Shown in pieces: positions 1 to 41,764 of a DNA stretch of 64,000 nucleotides. Each line of letters begins with the position of its first letter. Position 1 is the first letter of the stretch. The notes under the pieces were generated by a model that saw only the letters and a list, made by a program, of their open reading frames with translations, did no database searches and was not told the origin of the DNA. The position numbers were made by a program, and so were the translations under genes. This DNA comes from Lumbricus rubellus (lineage: Eukaryota > Annelida > Clitellata > Crassiclitellata > Lumbricidae): the NCBI GenBank assembly GCA_945859605.1, contig OX243828.1:21961306-22025305 (forward strand). Direction: 5' to 3'.

Positions 1-745
1 AAATTGCAAATAGGACTGTTTATGTTCAGGTATCATCATCGTATGTTGCCTCCCAACTTTGATGGATTCTTTTCCCTCGGCTCTGATATCCATGGCCATG
101 ACACTAGGTTATCTAAGAATTATCGATGTGCCAGCGCAAGACTCAAGCTTAAACAATTCTGTATTAAATGCACTGGCCCACCGGTATGGAAGTCTCTTCC
201 TGTGGATATAAGAACTGCTGTATCCATCAAACATTTTAAAAACAAACTGAAGTACTTTTTATATATGTGTAGGTTATAATGGGGATTTTTTTTAAAAAGT
301 TTATGGGAATGCGTCCTCCCCGTCTGAGTGAGATATATGCTTGAACTTATGATGTTCTCAGGCTTTGCATTTAAATTAATTAATAGTGTGTGGCCCTATG
401 CTATTCTGCTATTTTTGTGTACTGCTTCATATTCAACTTAACTTTATTTATGTGTTATTGGTGTCTCCTTATCTTGATGGAATTTTGATTCTCCACACTT
501 ACTTATGCAAGAATTAAGTTTGTAAATGAGCCAGCCGAGTTTAAGCGGGTCTTTTAGACCTTTGTCGGCTGACTCATTGACCTGCACTAATAAGTTTATA
601 ACAATTCCTTGTTGAAGTTTTGTTGTTGTTAATGTTTGTTACTATTATGTGAATGTTGATGTGACATTGCAAGTCAATAAATGAACAAAAAGGTTTCAGT
701 CCCCAGTCTTTCCTAGTAGGGCTCACAGTGGTAATGTAATGTAAT
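1..745 (+). mobile_element. 3' end of a non-LTR retrotransposon (LINE)
   Basis: An open frame runs in from the left edge to a stop at 277-279. It encodes about 91 residues with the look of the extreme C-terminus of LINE reverse transcriptases: QIGLFMFRYHH near the start, GPPVWKSLP in the middle, and a basic FKNKLKYF end. After the stop comes about 450 bp of AT-rich 3' UTR with a hairpin-like GAGCCAGCCGAG...GTCGGCTGACTC, and a short tail GTAATGTAATGTAAT near 735. The tail resembles the short tandem 3' ends of CR1/L2/Rex-like LINEs, but the clade is not certain. The 5' part lies outside the window. Probably a dead 5'-truncated copy. Confidence 0.6.
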
Positions 746-756
746 TAGTAGATCAA

Positions 757-1020
757 TTTCTATAGCGCCGCTCACAGCCCAGGCCATTCAGTAGCGCTCC
801 CAGTGCGATAACCCCTAAAAATATGTCTTAAGAAAAGAGAGAGACAGACAGACAGACAGACAAATAGACAGAGAGAGATGTAGATAGTGATCCTGAAAGT
901 AGAGTCCCACGCAGAGTCGGGGAAGAGAATTCCATAAGGAAGGCTTCTTCGCGCACCCCGCAGACGGCACGGCACGTGAATCATAGTCGGTCCGCCTCTG
1001 TTATTTTTCTACAATAATAC
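757..1020. other. Intergenic; short repeat pieces
   Basis: Contains a 'tatagcgcc...gcgctccc' stretch (about 760-800) like the 3' halves of the SINEs elsewhere in the window, then a short GACA run (about 838-870). No gene is seen. Confidence 0.4.
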
Positions 1021-1339
1021 CCATGCTGCCCTTTCGTCGCCCCAACAATAATGTTGATCGCTTGAGATGTTTTCAACAGGCTTTGCTCGTGAAGGGGCTT
1101 TCGGATATGGATCAATCATTATTGCATTGGCTAAACCAACTACTTCTTCGTTCACTACACCTCCCGCTGTTTCACCCACTTCCACACCCGCTGTTCCAAC
1201 TACTTCTCCATCCACTACTGTAACACCTCCCGCTGTTCCACCCACTTCCTACCCACTGCTCCGTCCACTGTCCCGTCCGCTACCCCATCTACTGCCCCAT
1301 CCGCTGTTCCGTTCACTACCTACCCGCTCTTCCATGCTC

Positions 1340-1480
1340 TGCTTCAAGGGCTCTATCCGCTGTTCCATCCACTGCCCCATCCGCTGTTCCATCCACTGCC
1401 CCATCCGCTGTTCCATCCACTGCCCCATCCGCTGTTCCATCCACTGCCCCATCCGCTGTTCCATCCACTGCCCATCCGTT
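1340..1480. repeat. 24-bp minisatellite in proline/threonine/serine-type DNA
   Basis: About five head-to-tail copies of a 24-bp unit containing GCTGTTCCATCCACTGCCCC. The unit is a multiple of three, and in one frame it reads as an eight-residue Ser/Ala/Val/Pro/Thr repeat. The flanks (1120-1340 and 1490-1600) hold more degenerate copies. No splice sites or long frame join it to a gene, so I call it a repeat, not an exon. Confidence 0.6.
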
Positions 1481-1839
1481 CTTCGATCCTCTGCTCCAAG
1501 GGCTCCACCCGCTGTTCTATCCACTGCTCCACCCGCTCTTCCATCCACCACCCCACGCGCTTCTACATCCTCCCTCTAATCCACTGCCCCACCCAGTGGC
1601 TCACAGACAGGTCCAGCCCCTTCCCTTTCCCAGGGCTTTTTCCGCGATCGAAGAGCTGCGAGGTGACGGCGGATACACATAAGAGGAATTACGTTCACGG
1701 TTGAGTAGCCATCGGAAGGTATTCGAGCGAAAATCCGGTCGACAATAGGTCTGTTTAAGCCGTCGAGTCAGTATTAACCATGGAGGAACTCATTAGCTTT
1801 CATAACAGGGTCGAATGCTTTTCCCCCTCCCTCCATAGT

Positions 1840-1978
1840 CCCTACCCGCATAGACATGCACGCACACATACTTGCACAGAAAAACACGTGTACATACACG
1901 CACACGCACTCGCACGTATACACACATTTATGCGCATACCTCTGCACCCCACGCAAGGATACTCACACACACAACACA

Positions 1979-2036
<58 letters not shown>

Positions 2037-2215
2037 TTGGCCCTGTCTCTCTCTCTGTCTGTCTCTGTCTGTCTCTATCTCTCTCTGTCTCTGTCTCTGT
2101 CTGTCTGTCTCTGTCTGCCTGTCTGTCTCTGTCTGTCTGTCAGTCTGTCTGTCTGTCGGTCTGTCACTCTCTCTCCTGCACGCACATACACACACGCACA
2201 TACCGGCGAACTGAT
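1840..2215. repeat. Composite CA / CT / CTGT microsatellite
   Basis: ACAC-rich DNA (1855-1980), then an almost pure (CT)n tract (1980-2031), then mixed CTGT/CTCT (2032-2175). Predicted Ser/Leu or Arg/Glu-rich proteins here are repeat translations. Confidence 0.9.
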
Positions 2216-2483
2216 TATTCCCAAAGCTGGTTAGTAGCCATTGTCAGATTGTCCACAATGTCCAGTATCTATACAGATAACCTCATTAAATGTAGTCGAC
2301 CAAAGGTTGAATTGGAATATCACGAGACTGACCAGCTTCACAACTCCACTGCTTCAGTCGACATTGTGTGAATTCTTTTATTCCGGGCCAGAGCATTTCT
2401 ACAATGTAGAAAGCAACTGATTACTTTTGTACTGCTATCGCTTGTTTTTGATATTAGACTTTTGAATCGATGAATCAAAATGC

Positions 2484-2703
2484 AGATTGATTGATTGTTG
2501 ATTGATTGACTGACTGACGGACAGATTGACTGCTTGATTGATTGATTGAGTGATTGATTGACTGCCTGACAGACTTCTTGATTATTTGATTGATTGATTG
2601 ATTGATTGACTGAATGACTGACTGCCTGACTGACTGACTGCTTGATTGCTTGATTGATTGATTGACTGACTGGCTGACTGATTGATTGATTGGTTGATTT
2701 TTA
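2484..2703. repeat. (GATT)n / (GACT)n microsatellite
   Basis: About 220 bp of imperfect GATT and GACT tetranucleotides. The flanks at 2216-2483 and 2704-3160 are AT-rich and show nothing recognisable. Confidence 0.9.
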
Positions 2704-3164
2704 CCCAAGGTGGGGCCTATATTATCTATAATCCCTCAGGAATAAGATATTAATAAGCAATGTCTACTCTGGAGTGGTTGTTCATGTCAAGATCAGGAAG
2801 AACAAAAGTGATATTATTAATATTTTATTATCATTATTCGTTTCATTATTTAGCTTATTTAAATTAGACAATTATTTTGATATTATATTGATGTTCAATT
2901 GATTGTCGCCGTTTTCACCATCACCATCACAGTTATGCCAGCATCATCACCAGCATCCTTGGAGATACAATAACCTCAGTGACCTTTCTGATTTCCCCAA
3001 AGCCTTGTTTTTACAGGGCGAGCAAGACAACCAGGTCCCAGCCATCCACACTAAACATCAATTTCGGATGCTCAATCCCACGGGTTGCCATGGCTACCTC
3101 ATCATTCCCCTCCGCTGCATCCCACAGTTCCATTTGATGCTGACTCCTCCTCCGACAGCTACTC

Positions 3165-3670
3165 CTCTATTTTCTCGTTCTCTTCCTCCTCCTACTCCAT
3201 CTTTTCCTTTCTGTCTCTCTGGCTCTCTGTCTCTTTGTGTCTCTGTGTCTCTCTCTCTCTCTCTCTCTCTGCTATTCCTTCCGTTTCTTTTCTTCTTTCG
3301 CCTCCTTCTTTTCTATACTAGTATACTATAGCTTTGCCTATTCCTAGTACTACTACTCTTCCACCTTCTCCTCTCCTCCTTCTCCTCTCACCTCCTTTAC
3401 ATTCTACACCTTCTATCTCTTCCCTTCTCTTCTTCCTTCTCGTCCTCTTCCTCTACTTTCTCCTCCTGTTCTTTCTCTTTCTCTTCTCCGTTCATCCTCC
3501 TTCTCCTCTTCCGCCTCCACCTCTTCCGCCTCCTCCTCCTCCTCCTCCTCCTCTTCCGCCTCCTTCTTTCTCGCTACTTGTTCCTCAGATTCCTCTTCTC
3601 GTCCTCCTTTTACTCCTCCTTCTCCACCTCCCATTCCTCCTTCTCCTTCTTCTTCTCCTGTCTCTCCTGA
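3165..3670. repeat. Polypyrimidine tract (CTCTTC-rich)
   Basis: About 500 bp of C/T on the + strand with CCT, CTT and CT runs (pure CT core at about 3245-3270). Nothing coding is seen. Confidence 0.85.
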
Positions 3671-3775
3671 GACTGGTCGCACGTGCAGCGCCGACAAATC
3701 GTTCGACTGATGATATATTTTTATACTACAGAGGTCTGGCCTAATGATGATATTTATACTGATGTCGATTCTATC

Positions 3776-3883
3776 GTTGTTGTTGTTGATGCTGATGACG
3801 ATGATGATGATGTTGATGCTGATGGTGATGCTGCTGGTGATGGTTATGATGATGGTGATGCTACTGCTTCATGATAAAAAATT

Positions 3884-3949
<66 letters not shown>

Positions 3950-3971
3950 GTGATGACGATGACGATGACGA

Positions 3972-4013
<42 letters not shown>

Positions 4014-4060
4014 TGACGATGACAATGCTGATGAAGATTAAGACAAAGACAATGATGAAG
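3776..4060. repeat. (GAT)n / (GAC)n trinucleotide array
   Basis: GTT/GAT-rich start, then a nearly pure ATG/GAT tract (3884-3950) passing into GAC (3955-4025). The long Asp- or Met-rich frames are repeat translations. Confidence 0.9.
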
Positions 4061-4589
4061 ATGACGATGCTGCTTCTGATTATGATGATGATTATGATAA
4101 CTGTGATGATAATGATAATCTTTCTTCTTCGTCAGATTTTTCTCTCTTCCTCTGCCTCCACTGGTCTCCTCGACTTACTCCTCCACCTCCTCCTTGTCCT
4201 CTTTTTACTCCTCTTTTTCCTCTTACTCCTGATCCAATCCTGGTTTCCTCCTACGCCATCCCATGCACGGTCAACACCATCAATAATAATCCAACCTTCA
4301 TCGTCAAAGCTTTCTCCACGCTTTGACCGCCTTCCCCCCGCCTCCACCCCCAAGGACTCTGACCTGGCAAAAAATCCGGTCAAAGCATTTGACTTCCGTG
4401 GACTTGATTTGATGTAACGCCATTTTTAAAGCTGCATTTCCAGAAGCGGCTTTTGTGTGCGGCAAAGAGATCTAGGAGAGTGAGTGCGGCATTTGCATGG
4501 AAATGGCAGACATTAGACGAAAACCACGGACTGTCTTGCTTCTTGCTTTGTGTAGTCAAGACAAAGACGTCAAAGGCATGCAGTCAAAG

Positions 4590-5610
4590 AGACTGACGGA
4601 CACAGAGGCAGACAGAGAGAGACAGAGACAGGTAGATACGGGGACGAAGAGAGATACATAAGTAGGAAGATACAGAGAAAGAGCGACACATATATAGACA
4701 GATATAGAGATGTGGAGACAGGGAGATATAAAGGCAGGGAGATACAGAGGCAGGAAGATACAAAGACAGAGAGAGAGACACAGAGACAGGAAGATACAGA
4801 CAGACGAAGTTGATGGTTTTCAATATTCAACACTGACCAGGGTCGAGAGACACAACGACAGGTAGGCAGATAAACAAGCAGCCATGCAGACAGGCTAAGA
4901 GTCTTTTATCCGTTTCCTTCATTGTGCCATGCAATAGAATAGTTGTCTGTCGCCCAGTCCCAGACAATGAGACGCTGCTGGTGCTGGTGCTGTTGACTGG
5001 TACCATGCAGCCCACTCCTCCCCATCTCTTTTCAAAAGCTTTATGTCGTGGACGTGATGACAGGAGCAAGATGAGGAGTAGAAGGAGGAGAAAAAGGAGA
5101 AGGAGGAGGAGGAGGAGGAGGAGGAAGAAGAGAAGCAGGAAGATAAGGAGAAAAACGAGCAGTGTGAGGAAGAGGGGAGGAAGAGGAGGAGGAAGAGAAC
5201 GAGGAGGAGGAGAAGAAGGACTAGGAGAACGTGGAAAAATGGAAAGAAGGACAAAGAAGGAAAGAAGGAGGAAGAGGAGGAAGAGAAGGAATTGAAAGAA
5301 GAGCAGGGAAGGATAACATGGAAGAGTGAAAAAAGGACAAGGAAGGAAAGAAGGAGGAAGATGAAAGAGAGAAGGAGAAGGAAATGTGGAAAAGGGATAT
5401 AAGGATAAAAGAGAGGAAGAGAAAAAGAAGGAGGAGAACGTGAAAGAGAAAGAGTAGGAGTAGGAGGAGACCATGGAAAAGGACGATTAGGGGAAAACGA
5501 AAAGTAAGAGGAAGAAAATAACGTGGAAGAGGAGAAGGGGGAGGAAGAAGAAGAGGAGTGAGAATATTAGAAGGAGAAGGGGAGAGAAGAAGGAGAAGGC
5601 GGAGTGGTCG
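4590..5610. repeat. GACA-rich then polypurine (GGA/GAA) block
   Basis: Imperfect GACAGA/GATACA repeats (4590-4810), then about 550 bp of almost pure A/G on the + strand (5060-5600). No gene is seen. Confidence 0.85.
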
Positions 5611-5720
5611 GTGACCGGAATGGTGGATTCATCTATCGTCAACATTCATTTACATTTGTCGGATCAAATGAAGGAAAGAGAAAACGGCATGAATTCATTA
5701 AACAACGGAAGGGAAATCCA

Positions 5721-5736
5721 CTATGATGATGGTGAC

Positions 5737-5793
<57 letters not shown>

Positions 5794-5794
5794 A

Positions 5795-5826
<32 letters not shown>

Positions 5827-5827
5827 A

Positions 5828-5859
<32 letters not shown>

Positions 5860-5860
5860 A

Positions 5861-5912
<52 letters not shown>

Positions 5913-6185
5913 CGACGACGATGATGATGATGATGATGACGATGATGATGTTGATGTTGATGATGATGATGGTGATGATGGTGGTGGTGGTGGTGGTGGT
6001 GGTGGTCGTGGTGGTGGTGGTGGTGGTGGTGGTGGTGATGATGATGATAATGGTAGTGATTGTGGTGGTGGTGGTGGTGGTTATGGTGGTGGTGATGACG
6101 ACGACGACACGACGACGATGACGATGATGATGATGATGATGATGATGATGAAGATGATGATTATGATGATGATTATGATGATGCC
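5721..6185. repeat. Long (GAT)n / (GGT)n array
   Basis: GAT repeats with occasional GAC and GTT (5721-5975), GGT repeats (5976-6090), then GAC/GAT again (6095-6183). Poly-Asp, poly-Met and poly-Gly frames overlap it. Confidence 0.9.
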
Positions 6186-6454
6186 TTTTAAGCCGTCCAT
6201 TTCTTCTTTGTTTTTCTTTATCGGTTCTGCCATCTGCTCTGTTTTCTTTTTTTATATTAACCTCCTAGTCCTAGATAGACGAATAATTTTTCAACTTTGA
6301 TCAGCAACTCCTTTAAGCAAACACTAATTAAGTGGAAATATTTATAAACGGTTTGGCACATTGACTTGGTCTCATGCATCTTGATTGTAGTGGAAATGTT
6401 TTCTTTCACTTGCAACACGTGACCTCGATTGACTGGCAGTCTGGCATGGAACCA

Positions 6455-6655
6455 GCCAACTGACTGACTCACTGACTCACTGACCGACTGACTGACTGAC
6501 TGACTGACTGACTGACTGACTGACTGACTGACCGACTGACTGACTGATTGACGAACGATTCAGACTGACCGACTGACTGAATGACTGACTGACTGACCGG
6601 ATGACTGACTGACTGATTGACTGACCGACTGGCTGACTGACTGACCGACCGACTG
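6455..6655. repeat. (GACT)n microsatellite
   Basis: About 200 bp of GACT tetranucleotides with GACC variants. Confidence 0.9.
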
Positions 6656-6677
6656 ATTAAAGAAGACGTGCTCAGAG

Positions 6678-6815
6678 TCCAGAGCTGTTTTTAAGGAATT
6701 TTCAGAACTGCACAACCCCATCTTCCCTTTCCCGTCATCCATGGTAAAATACTTCCAATTGGAGGACAATGACCCTTTTTGCTAGTGTTAACTACATACA
6801 GAAGTGCTCCTACAA
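6678..6815. repeat. Interspersed repeat, copy 1 (second copy at 60,116-60,260)
   Basis: GAGCTGTTTTTAAGGAATTTT..., CATCCATGGTAAAATACTTCC... and TTGCTAGT... match 60,116-60,260 in the same order and strand with scattered differences. This is a dispersed family with no coding capacity seen. Confidence 0.65.
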
Positions 6816-7074
6816 CTGCCCAACTCCAGTTAGAACTGCACATTTTGTGTACAAATGCACGCTAAAAAAGCCCTTGTGGCTCAGACTGCTGTCTGGAAAT
6901 CCTACAGAACAAGATGATCGCTTTGTGTGAGCAGCGAATTCCAATCATGGAGAGTTAACAGGACACCTGTTGCTGTAGTTGTGGACAAATTGGGTCAGAA
7001 GAAAAAGTGGAATGTTTTTGCTGTAGATTAGAGCGTACAGGTGGTTCTCTGTCTGTCTGCCTGTCTGTAACTCA

Positions 7075-7107
<33 letters not shown>

Positions 7108-7594
7108 TTGTCTGTCTGCACGCTGATTAGTGTTTCAAAAGACGAAAATTCCTTACTCGATAAAGCAACAAAAGATTTGTGGAGCTGGTTGGATGCTTGA
7201 AAGGAGAAAATTGGAACAGGGAACCAGTTAACGGCGTCCATTCATCAGCTTGTTGCTGAAACTGGTCAACTGAGACAACGTTTGATCTGGCAGTAGAAAT
7301 AACAACAGCACCTGCCCTAGGCTATACGTGTCAGCACCTGTCCGTGGCTGTATGTCATCTGTAGTGGAGCTCCATGACCACTGCCTCTGTGAACTATGCG
7401 CAGGGGGTTGCATGTTTTATGGGTCAAACAAAATAATGTTCGTGTTTGCCAGCTCGGCAAAAGTGTCTGCTTAAAAGTTGTTGTTTGATCATAGCATAGA
7501 CATGAAGAGATGTTGGTCCCTCCTTACCGCTTGGGTCTTCCTCTTTCCACCTCCCCTTCCACCTTCTGTATATCTTCCTCTCCTATTCCTCACA

Positions 7595-7705
7595 CAAACT
7601 CGGAATTCCGCCACTGGTCGCATTCTGCCAGTGCCAGTCCAAAACCTGGACTAATCATCTTTGATATGGCAGTGTCGTTAAACAGTAACAAGCTACAGAA
7701 TTTTT
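7595..7705 (+). repeat. Interspersed repeat family (CCACTGGT...GTGTCGTTAA)
   Basis: CCGCCACTGGTCGCATTCTG...GTGCCAGTCC...GCAGTGTCGTTAA. Related copies lie at about 26,695-26,815 (+), 17,955-18,055 (-) and 40,090-40,170 (+). Likely a SINE-like or MITE-like family; ends not defined. Confidence 0.5.
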
Positions 7706-7939
7706 AAACCACGTCTCCTCCCTTCTCGTCCTACCGCTCCTACGCCCCCACCTCTTCTTCCACTACCCTCTTCCACTCACTGCCATATACCTTCCGTTGC
7801 ATCTTACCAGCATCCCTTTGTAGTCTTCTTGCAGCTGTCATCATGTAGGTCAACGTTTCTATTTCTGCTGCTGCAACTGTTGATTGAAGATGAAGGATTT
7901 GCGCACACCTTGACGAAGAAGCTTTCAGCAACGATGAGC

Positions 7940-7965
7940 GTTTGGTCATCACCATCATCATTATC

Positions 7966-8017
<52 letters not shown>

Positions 8018-8096
8018 GCAGCAGCAGCATCATCAACATTGACAACAAAAACATCATCATCATCTTCTCCATCATCATCACCACCACCACCACCAT

Positions 8097-8133
<37 letters not shown>

Positions 8134-8362
8134 AGCAGCTTCATCATCATCATCATCACCATCATCATCAGCAGCATCAGCATCATCAACATCAACATTG
8201 ACAACAAAAACATCATCATCATCTTCTTCATCATCATCACCACCATCATCATCATCAGCATCAGCAGCAGCAGCAATAGCATCACGATCATTATCAGAAT
8301 ATATTTTAGTTACTCTAACGACGGTCATATTAAAGATTGTGTTACATGGCCTTGTCATCGTT

Positions 8363-8417
<55 letters not shown>

Positions 8418-8545
8418 CCGTCATCATTATCATCACCGTCATCATCATCATCATCATCACCGTCATCATGATCATCATCATCATTATCATCATCATCCTC
8501 ATCATCATCATCATCACAAATCATCATCAGGCCCATCATCGTCGT
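7940..8545. repeat. (ATC)n / (AGC)n trinucleotide array
   Basis: About 600 bp of ATC/CAT with CAC, CAG and CGT interruptions. A unique 70-bp stretch (8280-8350) splits it in two. All overlapping frames are homopolymer-like. Confidence 0.9.
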
Positions 8546-8634
8546 CGTCGTCATTGGAGTCTGTAATTAAAATACTCCGAGAGTGGTCGGCTCCACACTG
8601 AATGCCCTGCTATTCATTTTCAACAGCACCATCA

Positions 8635-9300
8635 GCAGCAGCAGCAGCAGCAGCAGCAGCAAACAGAGCATCTGCTTAATAGGACTCGCTTAGCCATAGA
8701 GCCATAGACAATGGCGCCGACGTTTACAGTATTGATCTGCTGTCTGCCTTTGTGCCTCTGCGTATGCCTATGTGTGTGCGTGACTGTGGTTGTGCGTGTG
8801 TGTGCGTGTCTGTGTGTACGGTTGGTTGCATAGGTTTGGTATGTTGTCGAGAGAGAACCGTGAAACACTTGTAATGAATCAATTTGTCATCAGTGACTCA
8901 AGAAGCCATGATCTTTACTCTCTCTGTCTCTGCCTCTCTCTTTCTCTGCCTTCCTCTCTCTCTCATTCTATCTGTCTGTCATTCTGTCATTCTGTCTGAC
9001 TGTCTGTCTGTTTGTATGTATGTCTGTCTTTCGTTCTCTTACTTTCGCTCAGTCTTTCACTCCATTTATTTTTCGTGCTCTCTCCTTTCCAGGGAGAAGA
9101 GGAGAGAGAAGGAAAAAGAAAGAGAGAGAGAAGAGGGAGAGATATTGTGAGACAGAAGGGGAGAGAGAAGGAAAGAGAAACACAGAGAGCGAAGGGGAGA
9201 GAGAAGCAAAGCGAGAAGACGAGAAAGAAGGAGAAAGAGAATGAGAGAGACACATAGACAGACAGACAGAAAGACAGAGACAGAGATAGAGAGAGCAGCT
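8635..9300. repeat. AGC, GT, CT and GA microsatellite cluster
   Basis: (AGC)n at 8635-8662, GT-rich at 8770-8825, CT/CTGT at 8915-9045, and a GA-rich purine tract at 9095-9295. Confidence 0.85.
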
Positions 9301-9604
9301 ACAACTGACAGGAGGCTCAGACGATAGCAGTAAATGTCCATCGAAAGGTTAGCTTGTCTTCTTCATGGGACATTAATACGACGGTGGATTCATCCTCAGC
9401 TTAATCGATACCAAGCAAGACAATCGCTTCTCATCCTATTCTCTGTATGTGTATTCTCTGCTCATCCTCTTTGTATCCTCTGCTGTATCCTCGGCTTCTC
9501 CTATCCCATTCACTCATATTCACCTCGATGCCTCCGTGCGCCTTCCATATTTCTCCTCCCCTTTCCCCCCCTTTTTCATCCGCTCCACCTCTCTGTTTAC
9601 TCCG

Positions 9605-9607
9605 CCC

Positions 9608-9686
<79 letters not shown>

Positions 9687-9865
9687 CTGTCTCTCTGTCT
9701 CTTCTTTCTCAGTCTCTGTCGCTGTCTCTCTGCCTCTGTCTATCCTTTCTCTGTCACTATATCCTTCTGTCTCTGTCTCTGTCTCGATCTCTCCCTGTGT
9801 CTCTGTGTCTCTGTGTCTCTGTCTCTCTATCTTTCTCTGTTTTTCTGTCTCTCTGTCTCTGCCTG

Positions 9866-9912
<47 letters not shown>
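9605..9912. repeat. (CT)n microsatellites
   Basis: Pure (CT)n at about 9609-9679, CTGT-rich DNA at 9680-9865, and pure (CT)n again at about 9868-9909. Confidence 0.9.
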
Positions 9913-9914
<2 letters not shown>

Positions 9915-10620
9915 TTCCTTCTCCTCTCTGGTTCCTTTGCTCCAATCTTCTCCATGCTCTCTCCATCATATTATGTTCTACCATGTTTCCACCTCATCGT
10001 TCCATTGTCATTCCGCCCATTGTTTTCTGTCCATATACCGTTCTTCTTTCTCCATCTCTCCAGCCCTTTACCTTCATCCATCATTCCACCAATACTGCTC
10101 TATAACTCCTCAACTACCTCCTTCTCCATTACTCCGCGTCCACGTGCGCCTCCACATCCTCAAATACCTCATCGTTTTCCTCCGCTGCTTCCTCCTCCTC
10201 TCCGCTTCCTTCTCCTGCCCAATTGCCCCAATATCCACCTCATTCTCCCCTGCCTTCTCATTTTCCTCCACCTCTCCTCTTCCTCATCCGCCTCCACCAT
10301 TTCGTCCTCCTCCCCTCCATCATCTTTTTCCCTCCTCCTCTCCTTCTCATCCACCCTCTTCCTCATCCACCTCCTCCTCATCCACCTCCTCCTTCTCCTT
10401 CTATCCATCCTCCACCTCTTGATCATTCTCTTCCATCTCGTTCTTCTCCTGCATTTCTTTCTCGCCCTCCCCAAGTCCTCATCCGACTCCTCCATATCGT
10501 CCTCCTCACCTCCACCATCTCTTTCCCCTTCTCCCCTCATCCTCATCCACCCTCTTCCTCATCCACCTCCTCCTTCTCCTACTCATCTTTGTCCCATCGC
10601 CGCCCTCTTCAGCCTCGGGT
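9913..10620. repeat. Polypyrimidine DNA (CCT/CTC-rich)
   Basis: Mostly C/T on the + strand. Long Pro/Ser/Leu frames here are low complexity, with no domain or splice pattern. Confidence 0.75.
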
Positions 10621-11397
10621 TTGATCTCTCAATTACTGTCAAGACTCTTGGATCAATGGCCTCAGAACAAGTAACCAACGAAGGAAGCTGAGCAACGTGC
10701 CAATGCATGACAATGAAAAGAGGATGCATGGAGGAAGGAAAGGAGGATGAAGAACTATAGGAGACGGGGAAGAGGAGGAAACGGAGACAGAAGCAGATAC
10801 GACGTTATCCATCCTCTCACAGGCGACCATAAATGGGGAATGAATATGAGGCCCTCTGGAAAAATTTGATTCTATTTTTCTAACTGTTACTTTTGTTTTT
10901 TAAATTCATAACTAGCCGCTGATGTAGATATCTTGACGTAATAATAATATTTATCAAGTGATGTAAGATTTTGGGGGAAACTGGGTAAATACCGTTGGCA
11001 TGGCAACGGCTCACCTGGTGAGGATTTAAGAGGATTGGGGAGAAGGCGGAGGATCAGGAAGTGGAGGATTTGGTGATCATGCACCCGGGGGATGGGAGGG
11101 AAGGAGGATTAGTAGGAGGAAGGAGTGAGGGATCTAGGGATACTCTGATGAGGATGAGAGGTCGGTGCAGGATTTTGCTGATGATCAGCGAATTAAGGAA
11201 GGGCATGGCGTGGATGCTGAGTGTATTTTATGGATGACGGCATCCGCTGTTGCTTCCAATTAAGACCGATGATTAGGCGATGTCACGAACATGATGTCGC
11301 CGTTGCCAATGGCAACAGCTGCAGCAGCAGCAGCCGACGTTCTGGCATCCCTTGTGTCTGCAGAGTGCAGACTCATCTATTTCGTCGCAGACTTAAT
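10621..11397. other. Unique intergenic DNA upstream of the DDR exons
   Basis: Mixed-composition sequence with purine-rich stretches. The missing DDR signal-peptide exon could lie here or further left, but I could not identify it. Confidence 0.4.
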
Positions 11398-11615
11398 GGG
11401 GCGCGGTGGTGTAGTGGTGGCGTCGTTGCCTTGGAGCCGGAAGTTTCGAGGTTTGAATCCACCTCACCGCGTAAGGCCCTTGGGCAAGTCCTACACTCAC
11501 AATTGCTCAGCGCTTCGGCGTGAAACTCCGATGCAGTGTCCGCTCTGCATTCGGAAGCGCCTCTGAGTAGCGATAGAGCTTGAAGGGGCGCTACAACAAG
11601 TGCACATGCAAATGA
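11398..11615 (+). mobile_element. tRNA-derived SINE
   Basis: The head has a pol III A-box-like TGGTGTAGTGGTGGCG and a B-box-like GGTTTGAATCC. The body has CGCTTCGGCGTGAAACTCCG and GCGCCTCTGAGTAG, and it ends near GAAGGGGCGCTACAACAAG. The same order recurs at 21,738, 27,558, 29,524, 38,674 (-), 39,790 (-) and 52,020 (-). Ends are approximate. Confidence 0.8.
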
Positions 11616-12084
11616 AAACGTCTGCGACATATTAACTCTTTGCCTCTCGTTGCTAAGCATTGAATAATAAATATTGGCACGTTCAATTCTAAATATTGGA
11701 CTCTCGTGTTTAGATCTTGACTCATCTATTCTAACCTTTTTGGTTCTTCGAATTTAACCCTTATCTCTTCAAAGCTGACCATTAGCAACGCCCGTCTTCT
11801 CGATTTTAACCCTTTGATCTTCGATTCTCTACTCTTTGCCGTCAATTTTAACAGTTTTAGTATATATCCGTCTGTGTGTCAATCAGTTTGTCTGCTTTCT
11901 GTCTGTCTGTCCGTACACCAGCTTGTCTGTGAGTATCTGTATTTATATGTGGCGGTTAGCCGGCTGTCAGCCTGTCTGCCTGCCTGCCTGTCTGTCCGTC
12001 CGTCCGTCCGTCTGTCCGTCCCTCTGCAATGTCTGTCTGTCAATCATAGTATCATACATGTATGTGTCCGTGTGTGTCTTGCAG

Positions 12085-41086
<29,002 letters not shown>

Positions 41087-41700
41087 CGTTCTTGTCTGTG
41101 TGTTTGTCTGTGTCTGTTTGTGTCTTTGCCTCTGTGTGTGTATGTGTGTGTATGTGTGCATAATTACTCGTCTGTGGTTGTTGGACTTTGTTGTTCACAG
41201 TTTGTGGCATGATGTTATATATTATATTTATATATACATAATATGTATATATAAATATAGATAATATATTTTAATATTTGATATAATTATATATATATAT
41301 ATATATAAAATTATATATATATATTATAAAATCGTATTCAAGACAATCGTTTTGTGTTTGTTTGGGACAGTAGAACAGCTACATTGTGCTACAAGATCAT
41401 TTCCGATGGCAGCTAGCGTTTACTGTCTCTGTTTTGGAGTTCTGAAAGCTCTACAGCAAAAACATATTCTACTGTCGAATATATATTATTTTTATGCGAT
41501 TCCGAGTCTAACCTAACATGACTTTATCGGTGCCATCATAATTTTATCCAAATCGATGAATTATAGACGAGAGACAATTGAAAGGAATTAATCAATATTT
41601 CACTGGGATAATTTTGTTTTGCTGAAAACTACAAGCAGTGATTTGATGAAGTCGATCAACAATGGACCATGTGTCGAAATGTAACGTCTAACCCTCAATT
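41087..41700. other. DDR 3' flank
   Basis: TGTG and TATA-rich DNA (41,090-41,330), then AT-rich unique sequence. Probably 3' UTR and intergenic DNA; no clear AATAAA close to the stop. Confidence 0.5.
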
Positions 41701-41701
41701 T

Positions 41702-41710
41702 TTGATTGGC

Positions 41711-41764
<54 letters not shown>

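Noticed and set aside
5611..6300. Long poly-Asp/Gly reading frame (229 codons)
   Set aside because: It is a translation of the GAT/GGT array, with no unique sequence, splice sites or domain.
9334..10691. Ser/Leu/Pro-rich frames of 362 and 414 codons
   Set aside because: Polypyrimidine DNA rarely makes stops; no domain, no splice pattern, and overlapping frames look equally good.
11398..11480. tRNA gene from A and B boxes
   Set aside because: The arms do not fold as a full tRNA, and the head continues into a repeated SINE body.
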